From contig NZ_JACYFG010000050.1 in assembly GCF_014803405.1 (NCBI RefSeq), forward strand, positions 1-37,748: a stretch of 37,748 nucleotides of DNA. Direction: 5' to 3'. Below the pieces are notes generated by a model. It did no database searches. It worked only from the letters and a program-made list of their open reading frames with translations, and was not told the origin of the DNA. This DNA comes from Pelagicoccus enzymogenes. Its GTDB lineage: Bacteria; Verrucomicrobiota; Verrucomicrobiia; Opitutales; Opitutaceae. Both the position numbers and the translations under genes were made by a program. Below, piece after piece: positions 1 through 8,391 of the stretch. Positions within the stretch are counted from its first letter, which is position 1; each line of letters opens with the position of its first letter.

Positions 1-435
1 ACCGGCCTGGAGAAGTTCGCCGGCACCGAGACGGTGCAGCGCCCGCTGCTCGACGAGTTCGGCGAGCCGGACATCTCCGGGGCCATGGTCAACGTGAAGG
101 AGAAGGTCTACGGCTTCTCGCACTACCACGGCCTGCCCGAGCCGCTCTACGACAAGTTCGCCGCCGAGCCGCTGATGCCCACCTGGGCGCTGGACCTCTA
201 CTCCGGCGTCCTCGGCTGGATCCTGCTGGCCCTGGGCGTCCTGCTGCTGGCCGGGGCCCTGCCGCGCCTGGCCCTGCTGGCCAGCGGCCTGGTCTACGTC
301 TCCCTTTCCGTCGGCCTGGTGCTGCTGAACGAGAGCGGCGGGGTGGCCTGGCTGGGCACCCACGTCCTGCTGGTGGCCCTGGCCCTGGCTCTCGTGAAGT
401 ACAACCGCTGGGCCGTCGCCGGCGACAAGCTCTAA
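1..435 (+). CDS. DoxX-like small membrane protein, 5' end missing
   Basis: The reading frame is open from the first base of the window, so the N-terminus lies outside. The visible 144 residues begin with a soluble-looking stretch containing G-L-E-K-F, which resembles the 'G-x-x-K-F' end of the first helix in DoxX-like proteins. At least three hydrophobic helices follow, around visible residues 62-85, 88-104 and 112-128. DoxX-family proteins are small four-helix inner-membrane proteins, often encoded beside oxidoreductases; the exact role here is not known. The stop codon is 22 bases before the next gene on the same strand, so the two are probably co-transcribed. Codons end almost always in C or G, as in the next two genes but unlike the rest of the window. 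Family assignment is tentative because the first helix is missing. Confidence 0.55.
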   Translation, partial: TGLEKFAGTETVQRPLLDEFGEPDISGAMVNVKEKVYGFSHYHGLPEPLYDKFAAEPLMPTWALDLYSGVLGWILLALGVLLLAGALPRLALLASGLVYVSLSVGLVLLNESGGVAWLGTHVLLVALALALVKYNRWAVAGDKL

Positions 436-457
436 CCCCTTACCGACCCCCGATACC

Positions 458-1801
458 ATGACCCAAGACAGCAAGACCAGCCTTCCCGGCGCCCCGCTCG
501 CCCGCCGCGAGTTCGTCAAGAACAGCCTCGTCGCCGCCGGCGGCGTGATGCTCGCCCCCGCCTTCGCGCGGGCCCAGTCCTCGCCCGCCGGCGAGATCAA
601 CGTGGCCCTGGTGGGCCTGGGCGTGCAAGGCCGCGTGCTGCTCGACGCCATGCTCAACGTGCCCGGCCTGCGCTTCCGCGCCGTGTGCGACATCTGGGAG
701 TACAGCCGCACCTACGGCCAGCGCAAGCTGGCCAAGGAAGGCTTCGAGGTGAACGCCTACCAGGACATCGAGGACATGCTGGAGAAGGAGAAGGACCTCG
801 ACGCGGCCATCGTCGCCACCCCCGACCTCTGGCACGCCCGCCACACCAACCTCTGCCTGAAGGCCGGGCTGCACGTCTACTGCGAGAAGATGATGGCCCG
901 CACGGTGGAGGAGGCCCGCTCCATGGTGCTGACCGCCCGGGAGACCGGCAAGCTGCTGCAGATCGGCCACCAGCGCCGCTCCAACCCCCGCTACCAGCAC
1001 TGCTACAACAACCTGATAAAGAAGGCCAAGATCCCCGGGCGCATCACCAACCTCAACGGGCAGTGGAACCGGGCGGTCACCCCCGACGTGGGCTGGCCCA
1101 AGAAGTACGCCATCGACGAGGCCACGCTCAAGAGGTACGGCTACGCCGACATGCACCAGTTCCGCAACTGGCGCTGGTTCAAGGACCTCTCCGGCGGGCC
1201 CATCTCCGACCTGGGCGCCCACCAGATCGACATCTTCAACTGGTTCCTCGACGCCTATCCGAAGTCCGTCTTCGCCTCCGGCGGGGCCGACTACTACCCC
1301 TCGCGCGAGTGGTACGACAACGTGATGGTGATCTACGAGTACGACACTTCCTACGGCCCGGTGCGCGCCTTCTACCAGACGCTCACCACCACCTCAGCCG
1401 GCGGCGGCTACTGGGAGTACTTCATGGGCGACGAGGGCTCCATCAAGTTCTCGGAGAACCCGAGCCTCTCCAAGATCTACCGCGAGGAGCGGGCCCCCAG
1501 CTGGGACAAGTGGATCGACCTGCACTACCTCACCCAGTCCGAGGCCCCGGCCCCGGCCAAGGACGCCAAGGTGGACGTGCGCGAGACGGCGCCCCTGGCC
1601 CAGTTCGACATCCCGGTGGCCCTGGACAAGCCGCCGCACCAGCCGCACCTGGAGAACTTCTTCTCCGCGATCAAGGGGGAGGCCAAGCTCAACGCCGACG
1701 GGGAGCACTCCTTCAAGAGCGAGGTCGGCATCTTCCGCGTCAACGAGGCGGTGGCGGCGAGGCGCGTGCTCGAGTTCCAGCCCAGCGACTTCGAGGTGTA
1801 G
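458..1801 (+). CDS. Gfo/Idh/MocA-family oxidoreductase with Tat signal
   Basis: A 447-residue NAD(P)-dependent sugar or polyol dehydrogenase-like protein. The N-terminus has a twin-arginine motif (R-R-E-F-V-K at about residues 16-21), a hydrophobic stretch and an A-R-A cleavage region near 38-40, so export in folded form is expected. The Rossmann fingerprint G-L-G-V-Q-G-R lies near 53-59, and A-T-P-D-x-W-H near 120-126. The catalytic-lysine motif reads C-E-K-M (usually E-K-P) near 142-145. The family's G-A-H-Q-I-D histidine motif lies near 252-257. These are hallmarks of the family, and Tat-exported versions are common in Planctomycetes and Verrucomicrobia. The substrate cannot be read from sequence. 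It sits 22 bases after the DoxX-like gene and before a discoidin-domain gene, suggesting a small exported carbohydrate-related unit. No Shine-Dalgarno sequence precedes the ATG. Codon use is extremely GC-rich. Confidence 0.9.
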   Translation: MTQDSKTSLPGAPLARREFVKNSLVAAGGVMLAPAFARAQSSPAGEINVALVGLGVQGRVLLDAMLNVPGLRFRAVCDIWEYSRTYGQRKLAKEGFEVNAYQDIEDMLEKEKDLDAAIVATPDLWHARHTNLCLKAGLHVYCEKMMARTVEEARSMVLTARETGKLLQIGHQRRSNPRYQHCYNNLIKKAKIPGRITNLNGQWNRAVTPDVGWPKKYAIDEATLKRYGYADMHQFRNWRWFKDLSGGPISDLGAHQIDIFNWFLDAYPKSVFASGGADYYPSREWYDNVMVIYEYDTSYGPVRAFYQTLTTTSAGGGYWEYFMGDEGSIKFSENPSLSKIYREERAPSWDKWIDLHYLTQSEAPAPAKDAKVDVRETAPLAQFDIPVALDKPPHQPHLENFFSAIKGEAKLNADGEHSFKSEVGIFRVNEAVAARRVLEFQPSDFEV

Positions 1802-1810
1802 AAACAAGGG

Positions 1811-1888
1811 TGGGACGTCCGCTCCGCGGCCGTCCTGCTGCCCGCGGAGCGGCCAGCCCACCCGTCGCCCGCGGAGCGGCCGACCCAC
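1811..1888. repeat. GC-rich intergenic repeat cluster
   Basis: The gap between the oxidoreductase and discoidin genes holds two direct copies of GCCCGCGGAGCGGCC (1840-1854 and 1867-1881), each followed by a C-C-C-A-C-C run. An inverted partner GCTCCGCGG sits at 1821-1829 and can pair with CCGCGGAGC at 1842-1850, giving a 9-bp hairpin with a 12-base loop. There is no T run, so it is not a standard terminator. It may be an mRNA-stabilising or dispersed intergenic element; its function is not known. Confidence 0.6.
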
Positions 1889-1917
1889 CTGAAACAGATA
1901 ATCCAAATTACCGAATT

Positions 1918-2565
1918 ATGAAAAAGACATTGCTGACCCTGGCCGCCGTATCCGCGGCCTCGATACTGGCCGCGGCCGACAAGGCCCCCATCGAGCTGGA
2001 CTACCCGGCTCCCTTCCTCTCCGGCACTCCGGTGCCCATCGTGCTGCCCAATCTGGAGTCTCCCGACGCCCCCCAGCCCACCGTCCTGGCCCCCGCCGGG
2101 GTCTCCAACATCGCCTTCGGCAAGGAAGTCACCTCCTCGGACGACTTCCCCATCATCGGCGAGCTCGAGCTGGTGACCGACGGGGACAAGGAGTCGGAGG
2201 AAGGCTACTTCGTGGAGCTGGCCCAGGGCCCGCAATGGGTGCAGATCGACCTGGAGAGCACAGCGACGATCTACGGGCTCGGCCTGTGGCACTTCCACAC
2301 CCAGAAGCGCGCCTACGTGGACGTGGTGGTGCAGCTCTCCGACGACGAGTCGTTCGAGAGCGGCGTGACGACGGTCTTCAACAACGACCACGACAACTCG
2401 CTGGGCTTCGGGGCGGGCCGGGACATGGCCTACGTGGAGACCAACAAGGGCAAGCTGATCGGCGCGAAGGAGACGAAGGCCCGCTACGTTCGCCTGTACT
2501 CCGACGGCAACACCAGCAACGAGATGAACCACTACGTCGAGGTGGAAGTCTTTGGAGAGTACTAG
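1918..2565 (+). CDS. secreted F5/8 type C (discoidin)-like protein
   Basis: A 215-residue protein starting at an ATG followed by a clear signal peptide (M-K-K-T, then a hydrophobic A/L/S-rich core, ending A-A-A-D near residue 21). The frame is open further upstream, but that part overlaps the dehydrogenase gene and has no signal peptide, so this ATG is preferred. The mature part (from about residue 65) has a discoidin-domain pattern: N-I-A-F-G-K, a 'L-V-T-D-G-D' turn, W-V-Q-I-D-L, a Y-G-L-G-L-W-H core strand, and a closing A-R-Y-V-R-L-Y-S strand followed by V-E-V-E-V-F-G at the C-terminus. Discoidin domains bind glycans or surfaces, so it may act on or near carbohydrate outside the cytoplasm. 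It lies downstream of the Tat-exported dehydrogenase and shares its GC-rich codon use. No enzymatic domain is visible. Confidence 0.75.
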   Translation: MKKTLLTLAAVSAASILAAADKAPIELDYPAPFLSGTPVPIVLPNLESPDAPQPTVLAPAGVSNIAFGKEVTSSDDFPIIGELELVTDGDKESEEGYFVELAQGPQWVQIDLESTATIYGLGLWHFHTQKRAYVDVVVQLSDDESFESGVTTVFNNDHDNSLGFGAGRDMAYVETNKGKLIGAKETKARYVRLYSDGNTSNEMNHYVEVEVFGEY

Positions 2566-2597
2566 GGACTTAATTTAAGCTACGTTTAGTCAAAACA

Positions 2598-2635
2598 AGC
2601 CCCGGAGCCGATGGCCCGGGGCTTTAATCTTTTTA
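2598..2635 (+). terminator. rho-independent terminator after discoidin gene
   Basis: An 8-bp stem (AGCCCCGG at 2598-2605 with CCGGGGCT at 2616-2623) with a 10-base loop is followed by a T-rich tail (TTAATCTTTTT). It lies 33 bases after the stop codon and closes the GC-rich three-gene block. Confidence 0.8.
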
Positions 2636-2700
2636 AGTATAAACGCTTCTAGTTAATACGCAGTCTTTACATGTATCGAGTCACGCGGCAAAAGGGAAGC

Positions 2701-5115
2701 ATGCGTCTACCCCTCGCTCTTGTTACCCTGTTCTTTGCCGCCTGTATCCAGTTTACGCTTAGCGCCAACTCGCCTCCGAATCGGGTGTTGGTGCGTTCCC
2801 CCTTCACTTTAGGGGAGAGCTTTCGCGGGCCAAACGTGACTTTGTTGGAAGGAGACGTATTAAGGCTGGAAGCCGTCGACGCGCATCCTGCCCACTTCAC
2901 TTACATCGATATCGCGTCGGGAGAGCGTTTTTTAGGGGATCCCAAAGATCCTGCTGCGAAAATGGTTCTGGACTATGAACCGAGCTTGGGGATTGCCATT
3001 CTTGCGGTAGGTGACGGCACTTGGATCGCAAGTAACTTGGAGTCGGGAGAGAGCTCTGCTCCGTTTAACCCGGAACTCTCGCTTCGCGAAATCAAGTTGG
3101 ACCGCAGCGGTGACCGGGCGATTGCGGTGGGCTACGACTACCGGCAAGTCGGACTAACGGTTCGCGCTTTCGATTTGGCGACCGGCGAGGAAGCTTGGGA
3201 GTTGCTCTTCCCAAACTCGTCCAATTTTCAGCTCTCGGCTGATCGAAGCGTGATCTGTATGTTTAAAGAGGATACGAGCAACGGCAGCAATCACTTGCAA
3301 CTCTACGATCCTACGACGAGTGACTTAGTGGCGCAGGTGAACCTGACGGAAAAGGGCGTGCAAGGAAGCGTATCGCTCATACCTGCCTATTCATGGAACG
3401 GTCGCTACGCATACGTGCGTCAAAATTCGCCTCCAACAGCATGGCTGGTGGATATTGAACATGAGAAGGCTACTAACCTTGGAATGGCCACGCCATTAGA
3501 GAGGAGTCAGGATTCGCTTTATGCTCTCGATATTTTGAATGGAAAATTGCGAATTGTTTCCTTTGAGCGGGCAGAACCTGTTTTTACCCAACCAGCGGAT
3601 GCGACGCCACCGCCTTTGTTCCTGGGGGCCAGTCGAGAGGCTCTGTACTTCGATTCAGCTACTGATACCTTAAGGAAGGTAAACCTCGAGTCTGGGGAGG
3701 CGACTCCGTTTCTGGAGCTTCCCGAAGGGATTGGAACTTTAGTGCGCTTCCAAGTCTCAAAAAGCCTTCGTCATGTTGCTTTGATTGGAGGAGATAATCG
3801 TATACATTATATCGATACAGAGACGAGTGCGGTAGATGTCGTCGAGGCGCCTTTTGATCGTATGGGATTTCTGGCATTCGCCTCGGAGGTGGGACAACTT
3901 GTATTGGGAGATTTCTATGGCAACTTGGTTTCCTTCCCATACGGCGATTTGACTGGGTTTAAAATGCTAGCCCAAGAAGCTGCTTCATTTGTGGGTACGA
4001 GTGATGATGGGAGAATCGTAGCCTTATTTTCAAGTGGACGAATCGAAAGCTACGATGGCCCGAGCCTTGCCTCGATTGGCGAGTGGGGCTTACCTTCCGC
4101 GCCGCGAACGCGGTATACCTCCATCGCCTTGGAGGCCTCTCTGGTTGTCGCTGAGCAGCCAGACGCTCTTGCGGTCCTAGACTACGAAACGAGCGAAACC
4201 GTATTCGATTACCCATTTGATCCGCAGACAGAAGGGATCTCTGAAGCGACCCTCTCCGCGGATGGAGCATTTCTCGTGATCGAATCCGGAAGCGGGTCGT
4301 ATCCAGATATTCAATTCAAGCTGGAAGTTATTCGCGTGAACTCTGGCGAATCCGTGTTGGCGATTGCGGAAGGAGCGCAGCGAATTGTGGAGCCTGTATT
4401 CTCTGGTGACGGATCTCGGCTATCGTTTTTTCAACTCTTGGAAAACAATCAGTTGGAGATCTCGACTTTCTCGCTGGCTGACGGATCGCTGGTTTCGAAA
4501 ACGGATCCGCTCATAGGTGGCGGCGGGCTGTTGCTGAAGAGCGACGGGACAGTGGGATATTTTTTGCAGGGGTCGTCCATCAAAAAAGCGCAACTTGATA
4601 CGGGGCAAGTTTCCGACTTTTTCGATCTGTCGACCATCGTGTTCAGCAGTATTCAGCGCTTTGCGCTTAGCGCCGACGAATCGCTGCTAGCGGTGCTCGC
4701 CTACAACCACGATTTCGTGCTCTACGATCTTGCGAACGGACAGCTCATTGCCCAGACGCCAGCGGAATGGGTCTACAATAACGAGTTTATCAGCTACGAC
4801 TTGGACGGGACCTTCGAGCTATTCCCGGATGCAAGTGGCCTTGTCTTTGGCAATGGGGACGGATCGTTCCGCTTCTGGAAGTTACTGAACCTGCAGCGTG
4901 AGGTTTCCGGGACGGCGTTTTGCCCCGAGGGAAGGGTGACGGCACGCTTTCCGGTTGGGGAGGGGAAAGCCTACCGCATCGGGACGAGTGAGGACCTTGA
5001 GGTCTGGACGATCCACGATCCCTTCTCTGGCGGCCTAGCTCCAGCGGATGGAATCGAGCTTCGCGAGCTTGCTCCGGTAGAGGCCGGTTTCGCGAGAGCG
5101 TGGGAGTACGAGTGA
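2701..5115 (+). CDS. secreted WD40/beta-propeller-like protein, unknown role
   Basis: An 804-residue protein. The ATG at 2701 is chosen over one 30 bases upstream because it is preceded by AGGGAAG and gives a clean signal peptide (M-R-L-P-L-A-L-V-T-L-F-F-A-A-C). The F-A-A-C could also be read as a weak lipobox. The rest is built of repeated beta-rich units of roughly 40-50 residues with motifs such as 'L-S-x-D-x-S', 'D-x-x-T-G/S-x-x' and 'V-A-L-F-S-S-G-R-I', typical of WD40 or PQQ-like propellers that scaffold proteins or bind ligands. The last 70 residues (A-Y-R-I-G-T-S-E-D-L-E-V-W near the end) resemble a short beta-domain that closes many secreted verrucomicrobial proteins. No catalytic motif was recognised. 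Base composition is clearly lower in GC than the block upstream. Confidence 0.7.
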   Translation: MRLPLALVTLFFAACIQFTLSANSPPNRVLVRSPFTLGESFRGPNVTLLEGDVLRLEAVDAHPAHFTYIDIASGERFLGDPKDPAAKMVLDYEPSLGIAILAVGDGTWIASNLESGESSAPFNPELSLREIKLDRSGDRAIAVGYDYRQVGLTVRAFDLATGEEAWELLFPNSSNFQLSADRSVICMFKEDTSNGSNHLQLYDPTTSDLVAQVNLTEKGVQGSVSLIPAYSWNGRYAYVRQNSPPTAWLVDIEHEKATNLGMATPLERSQDSLYALDILNGKLRIVSFERAEPVFTQPADATPPPLFLGASREALYFDSATDTLRKVNLESGEATPFLELPEGIGTLVRFQVSKSLRHVALIGGDNRIHYIDTETSAVDVVEAPFDRMGFLAFASEVGQLVLGDFYGNLVSFPYGDLTGFKMLAQEAASFVGTSDDGRIVALFSSGRIESYDGPSLASIGEWGLPSAPRTRYTSIALEASLVVAEQPDALAVLDYETSETVFDYPFDPQTEGISEATLSADGAFLVIESGSGSYPDIQFKLEVIRVNSGESVLAIAEGAQRIVEPVFSGDGSRLSFFQLLENNQLEISTFSLADGSLVSKTDPLIGGGGLLLKSDGTVGYFLQGSSIKKAQLDTGQVSDFFDLSTIVFSSIQRFALSADESLLAVLAYNHDFVLYDLANGQLIAQTPAEWVYNNEFISYDLDGTFELFPDASGLVFGNGDGSFRFWKLLNLQREVSGTAFCPEGRVTARFPVGEGKAYRIGTSEDLEVWTIHDPFSGGLAPADGIELRELAPVEAGFARAWEYE

Positions 5116-5187
5116 GGGAGCTGAACATTTCGGCTCTTTTCCATAATCACCTTGCTTTGGATATAAGGGGCGCTTCTAACGTTGTTC

Positions 5188-6882
5188 ATGCCTGAAGCCG
5201 AGTCGAAGCGTCCACTTTACATTCCATATGCGGGGCCTGTCCTTTTGGAAGTGCCACTTTTGAACAAGGGAAGCGCCTTCACGGCGCGGGAGCGGCGCGA
5301 GTTCAATTTGGAGGGGTTGCTTCCCCACTGTATCGAGACTATCGAGGAGCAACGCGACCGCGCCTACCTGCAGTTCAGCGAGCTGACTTCCCGCATGGAA
5401 AAGCACATTTACCTGCGCAGCATCCAGGACACGAACGAGACCCTTTACTATTCGTTGCTGACGCATTACCTGGAGGAAATGCTGCCCTTGATCTACACGC
5501 CCACGGTGGGCGAGGCTTGTCAGAAGTTTTCCCAGATTTATCGCCGCAAGCGCGGTCTTTTCATCAACTACGAGGACAGGGACAAGATTGACCGTATCCT
5601 GCGCAACGCGACGCGCAAACGGGTGAGCGTCATCGTGGTGACGGATGGAGAGCGCATCCTCGGATTGGGCGACCAAGGGATTGGTGGTATGGGGATTCCC
5701 ATTGGCAAGCTCGCTATCTATTCGGCCTGCGGAGGTATCAGCCCTGCCAATACGCTGCCCATTACCTTGGACGTTGGCTGCGACAACGAGCGTTTGATCA
5801 ACGACCCCATGTACATGGGCAAGCGTTCGCCTCGCATTCGCGGCGAAGCTTACTTCGAGTTCGTGGACAAGTTTATCAAGGCGATCAAGGATCTTTGGCC
5901 TAACGTGTTGCTTCAGTTCGAGGACTTTGCCCAACCCAACGCCATGCCCCTGCTCAAGCGTTACCGTGACGAGCTATGTTGCTTCAACGACGATATTCAA
6001 GGCACGGCTGCCGTGACTGCTGGGACGTTGCTTGCCGCCTGCCAGCGTAAGGGTCAGGCCTTGGCCGAGCAACGTATTTGTTTTGTGGGGGCTGGATCTG
6101 CTGGATGCGGAATCGCGGAGCACCTAGTGGCCCACATGCAAGCTGAAGGCTTGTCGGCGGAAGAGGCGAAGTCGCGAATCTTCATGGTCGACAAGGACGG
6201 GTTGTTGAGCACCGACATGACGGGCTTGCGAGACTTTCAAGAGGAACTTGCTCGGGATTCCGCCGAAGTCAGCGAGTGGCGTGACGATTCGGGAAAGATC
6301 CCGTTGATGAAAGTCATCGAACATGCGAAACCAACGGTATTGGTCGGCGTTTCCGGACAGTTTGGCCTGTTCAAGGAAAGCCAGATTCGACTCATGGCCA
6401 AACAGGTTTCCAGACCGATCATTTTGCCATTGTCCAATCCCACCACACTGGCGGAGGCCACTCCCCAAGACGTAATCGAATGGACGCAAGGAGAGGCGAT
6501 CGTTGCCACGGGGAGCCCCTTTGCTCCAGTCGCCTACAAGGGCAGGACCTACCATGTTTCGCAATGTAACAACAGCTACATATTCCCTGGAATAGGCTTG
6601 GGCGTACTAGCCAGCAAAGCGAAGCGGGTGACGGAAGGGATGCTCATCGCCGCCAGTCGCACGCTAGCTGACAGCTCTCCGGAAGTGACGAGCGTAGGGG
6701 CTCCATTGCTGCCTGCCTTGGATGAAATTCGAAACCTGAGCCGACTGATCGCTCGCCGCGTGGCCAAGCAGGCCATGCAGGATGGTGTTGCTCGGGAAAG
6801 GACTGACCTAGCCTTGGAGAAGGCGATTGATAAAGTGTATTGGGAACCGCAATACAGGAGCTACCAGAGGACTTCGCTTTAG
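5188..6882 (+). CDS. maeA: NAD-dependent malic enzyme
   Basis: Oxidative decarboxylation of L-malate to pyruvate with reduction of NAD, in the cytosol. The 564-residue length matches the large bacterial/eukaryotic-type malic enzymes. Visible motifs: Y-T-P-T-V-G-E-A-C (catalytic Tyr near residue 103), [14 protein letters not shown] near 150-163, the metal-site segment Q-F-E-D-F near 247-251, F-N-D-D-I-Q-G-T-A near 272-280, the Rossmann G-A-G-S-A-G near 304-309, and L-S-N-P-T and N-N-S-Y-I-F-P-G in the C-terminal half. The ATG at 5188 is preferred to a TTG six bases earlier; a purine-rich AAGGGG lies about 17 bases upstream, too far for a good ribosome site. The stop overlaps by four bases the stop of the convergent DUF2256 gene. 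Confidence 0.95.
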   Translation: MPEAESKRPLYIPYAGPVLLEVPLLNKGSAFTARERREFNLEGLLPHCIETIEEQRDRAYLQFSELTSRMEKHIYLRSIQDTNETLYYSLLTHYLEEMLPLIYTPTVGEACQKFSQIYRRKRGLFINYEDRDKIDRILRNATRKRVSVIVVTDGERILGLGDQGIGGMGIPIGKLAIYSACGGISPANTLPITLDVGCDNERLINDPMYMGKRSPRIRGEAYFEFVDKFIKAIKDLWPNVLLQFEDFAQPNAMPLLKRYRDELCCFNDDIQGTAAVTAGTLLAACQRKGQALAEQRICFVGAGSAGCGIAEHLVAHMQAEGLSAEEAKSRIFMVDKDGLLSTDMTGLRDFQEELARDSAEVSEWRDDSGKIPLMKVIEHAKPTVLVGVSGQFGLFKESQIRLMAKQVSRPIILPLSNPTTLAEATPQDVIEWTQGEAIVATGSPFAPVAYKGRTYHVSQCNNSYIFPGIGLGVLASKAKRVTEGMLIAASRTLADSSPEVTSVGAPLLPALDEIRNLSRLIARRVAKQAMQDGVARERTDLALEKAIDKVYWEPQYRSYQRTSL

Positions 6883-7037
6883 CTCGTCCTGTTTCGCCCT
6901 TTGCCGCGGCGGTTGCGGCAGCGTTCCGAACAGTAGGTTACGTGGTCCCAGTTTAGCTGCCATTTCTTTCGCCAAGAGAAGGGCCGTTCGCACACGGGGC
7001 AAATTTTGGTGGGCAAGTTGATCTTACGGTGGGCCAT
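6879..7037 (-). CDS. DUF2256 zinc-ribbon-like small protein
   Basis: A 52-residue basic protein: M-A-H-R-K-I-N, then [14 protein letters not shown] and later Y-C-S-E-R-C-R-N. This is the diagnostic DUF2256 pattern, with two Cys pairs (residues 13/16 and 36/40) likely binding zinc and an invariant Trp-rich middle. DUF2256 genes are commonly found next to cryptochrome/photolyase-type genes, which is the arrangement here: its start lies 6 bases after the stop of the photolyase-like gene on the same strand, so they form a two-gene operon. A good ribosome site (TAGGAAAC) precedes the ATG. Its stop overlaps the malic enzyme stop by four bases on the opposite strand. The biochemical role of the family is not established; nucleic-acid or partner binding is an inference. 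Confidence 0.88.
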   Translation of the reverse strand: MAHRKINLPTKICPVCERPFSWRKKWQLNWDHVTYCSERCRNRRGKGRNRTS

Positions 7038-7043
7038 CGTTTC

Positions 7044-8294
7044 CTAAGATGTCGCGTTGGCCATGCGAGTGGCTACGGGCTTGATCCCTTTATGGAACTT
7101 GAAGAAACCGTGAGTGGCGCTGGGGAAGAGCTCGTTTTCCCACCATGGACGGAACTTTAGGATTTGCAGTCCGCTTTTGGCGAGGCGAGGTTCAATTTCG
7201 CTCCATAGATCGTTCCATGGTCCGATCTGCGGTTGGGCGAGCCACAGGGTGTGTAAACCGTACTTTTGCGCCCAGGTTTCAATGGCTTCGCTACTCGGAT
7301 GGGTGGTGACTTCGACGCAGCAACTTTTTCGCTCGCTCAGGTCTTGCAGGGTGTTGCGAAGGGAGGTTTCGCGGAATACGCGAACGGGTTCCGAGCAAGG
7401 AAGTTGGGAGTAATCATTCTGTGGATACATGCCGAGGATGTGGCTTTTTTCGTCGAGTCCTTCGAGGTGAGGTCGCAGGTCTTCGTCGAGCATCAGCAGT
7501 CCTTCGCCTTGCTGCAGGCCTTGGGGTGGGGCGGGGCGTTTTTTGTAGGAGGCAGGAATGGCGGGGTGGCTGTCCGGGATGGAGATCGCTTCCGCGGCAA
7601 GCCCACCCGCAGGTTGGAAGCGTCCTTGCGTGTAGCGGGTGATGTTGCTCGGGCGAGCCAAGTAGCTTTTACCCTTAGTGTGCAAGCCGGCGACCCACCT
7701 CCAGCCCAAGGTGTTGCTTGCGGGGTCTCCGTCCAGCAAATGCTCCAAGAAGAACGCTGCCCCTAGCTGCCAGGGAAGTTTCAGCGTGAAAATCCATATG
7801 CTGGCGAACCACATGCGGGCGTGGTTGTGCAGGTATCCGGTTTGTTGCAACTCTTCCGACCACGTATCGAAAGAATCGATACCGGTGGCGCCGTTCCTCG
7901 CCTGCTGGTGGGTTTTCGCCTGACTGGCGTCAAGGTTAAGCTCGCTGAGATCTTCGAGATAGTTCGTCCAGAGGGCGGGGCGGTTGTCGAGGTAGCCTTT
8001 CCAGTAGATCCGCCAGAAGACCTCCTGCAGGAATTTCTCAGCCTCGTGGTACGGGTGAGATTTTAGGACGGAAGCGACCACTTCGCTCTCCGAGATCGTT
8101 CCATTGCGGATGTAGGGGGAAAGCTGCGACACGGAGTTGTGCTTGCCGCTGCCGTAGTCGAAGTTTCGCTCCAGTCGGTAATGCTCGCCGGCGAAGGGAA
8201 TGAAATGCTCTAGTTTCGCGAGGGCTGAGTCTCGAGTGGGCGGAAACAGCGCGTTTGTTGCCGGAAATTTGGGGCGGGACTGGCTGAGGGGCAT
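7044..8294 (-). CDS. FAD-binding photolyase/cryptochrome-like protein
   Basis: A 416-residue protein of the DNA photolyase/cryptochrome superfamily. The FAD-binding helical domain is at the N-terminus (about 10-230): 'S-Q-L-S-P-Y-I-R-N-G-T-I-S' near 56-68, 'F-W-R-I-Y-W-K-G' near 93-100, 'H-N-H-A-R-M' near 156-161, and the FAD signature D-G-D-P-A-S-N-T-L-G-W-R-W-V-A-G near 188-203. Classical photolyases begin with an alpha/beta antenna domain; here residues 264-405 look like that domain placed after the FAD domain (L-L-M-L-D-E-D-L-R-P, V-R-V-F-R-E-T-S-L, and a closing G-F-F-K-F-H-K-G-I-K-P resembling the usual 'F-T-P-F-x-K' linker). Light-driven DNA repair or signalling is possible; the sequence does not decide. 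It is followed directly by the DUF2256 gene. Confidence 0.85.
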   Translation of the reverse strand: MPLSQSRPKFPATNALFPPTRDSALAKLEHFIPFAGEHYRLERNFDYGSGKHNSVSQLSPYIRNGTISESEVVASVLKSHPYHEAEKFLQEVFWRIYWKGYLDNRPALWTNYLEDLSELNLDASQAKTHQQARNGATGIDSFDTWSEELQQTGYLHNHARMWFASIWIFTLKLPWQLGAAFFLEHLLDGDPASNTLGWRWVAGLHTKGKSYLARPSNITRYTQGRFQPAGGLAAEAISIPDSHPAIPASYKKRPAPPQGLQQGEGLLMLDEDLRPHLEGLDEKSHILGMYPQNDYSQLPCSEPVRVFRETSLRNTLQDLSERKSCCVEVTTHPSSEAIETWAQKYGLHTLWLAQPQIGPWNDLWSEIEPRLAKSGLQILKFRPWWENELFPSATHGFFKFHKGIKPVATRMANATS

Positions 8295-8342
8295 TTCGGC
8301 TAAGTTTGGACTGCAGTACGCTCACGGGTGGACAACCAACGA

Positions 8343-8366
8343 GAGCCGAGCTTTGCAGCTCGGCTC
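8343..8366 (-). terminator. hairpin terminator after fasciclin gene
   Basis: A perfect 9-bp stem (GAGCCGAGC at 8343-8351 with GCTCGGCTC at 8358-8366) with a 6-base loop lies 26 bases beyond the stop of the minus-strand fasciclin gene. The tail read leftward is only moderately T-rich (CTCGTTGGTTG), so termination efficiency is uncertain. Confidence 0.6.
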
Positions 8367-8391
8367 GCGGAGTTGATTGCGTTTGGCTTGG

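Noticed and set aside
440-1222. Long minus-strand open frame opposite the oxidoreductase
   Set aside because: It lies wholly antisense to a gene with full family motifs in GC-rich DNA, where the opposite frame is open by codon bias. Its product is low-complexity V/G/A/L/H-rich sequence.
685-1917. Open frame reading into the discoidin gene from upstream
   Set aside because: The part before 1918 is an R/G/P-rich shadow of the oxidoreductase; only the part from the ATG with a signal peptide is real.
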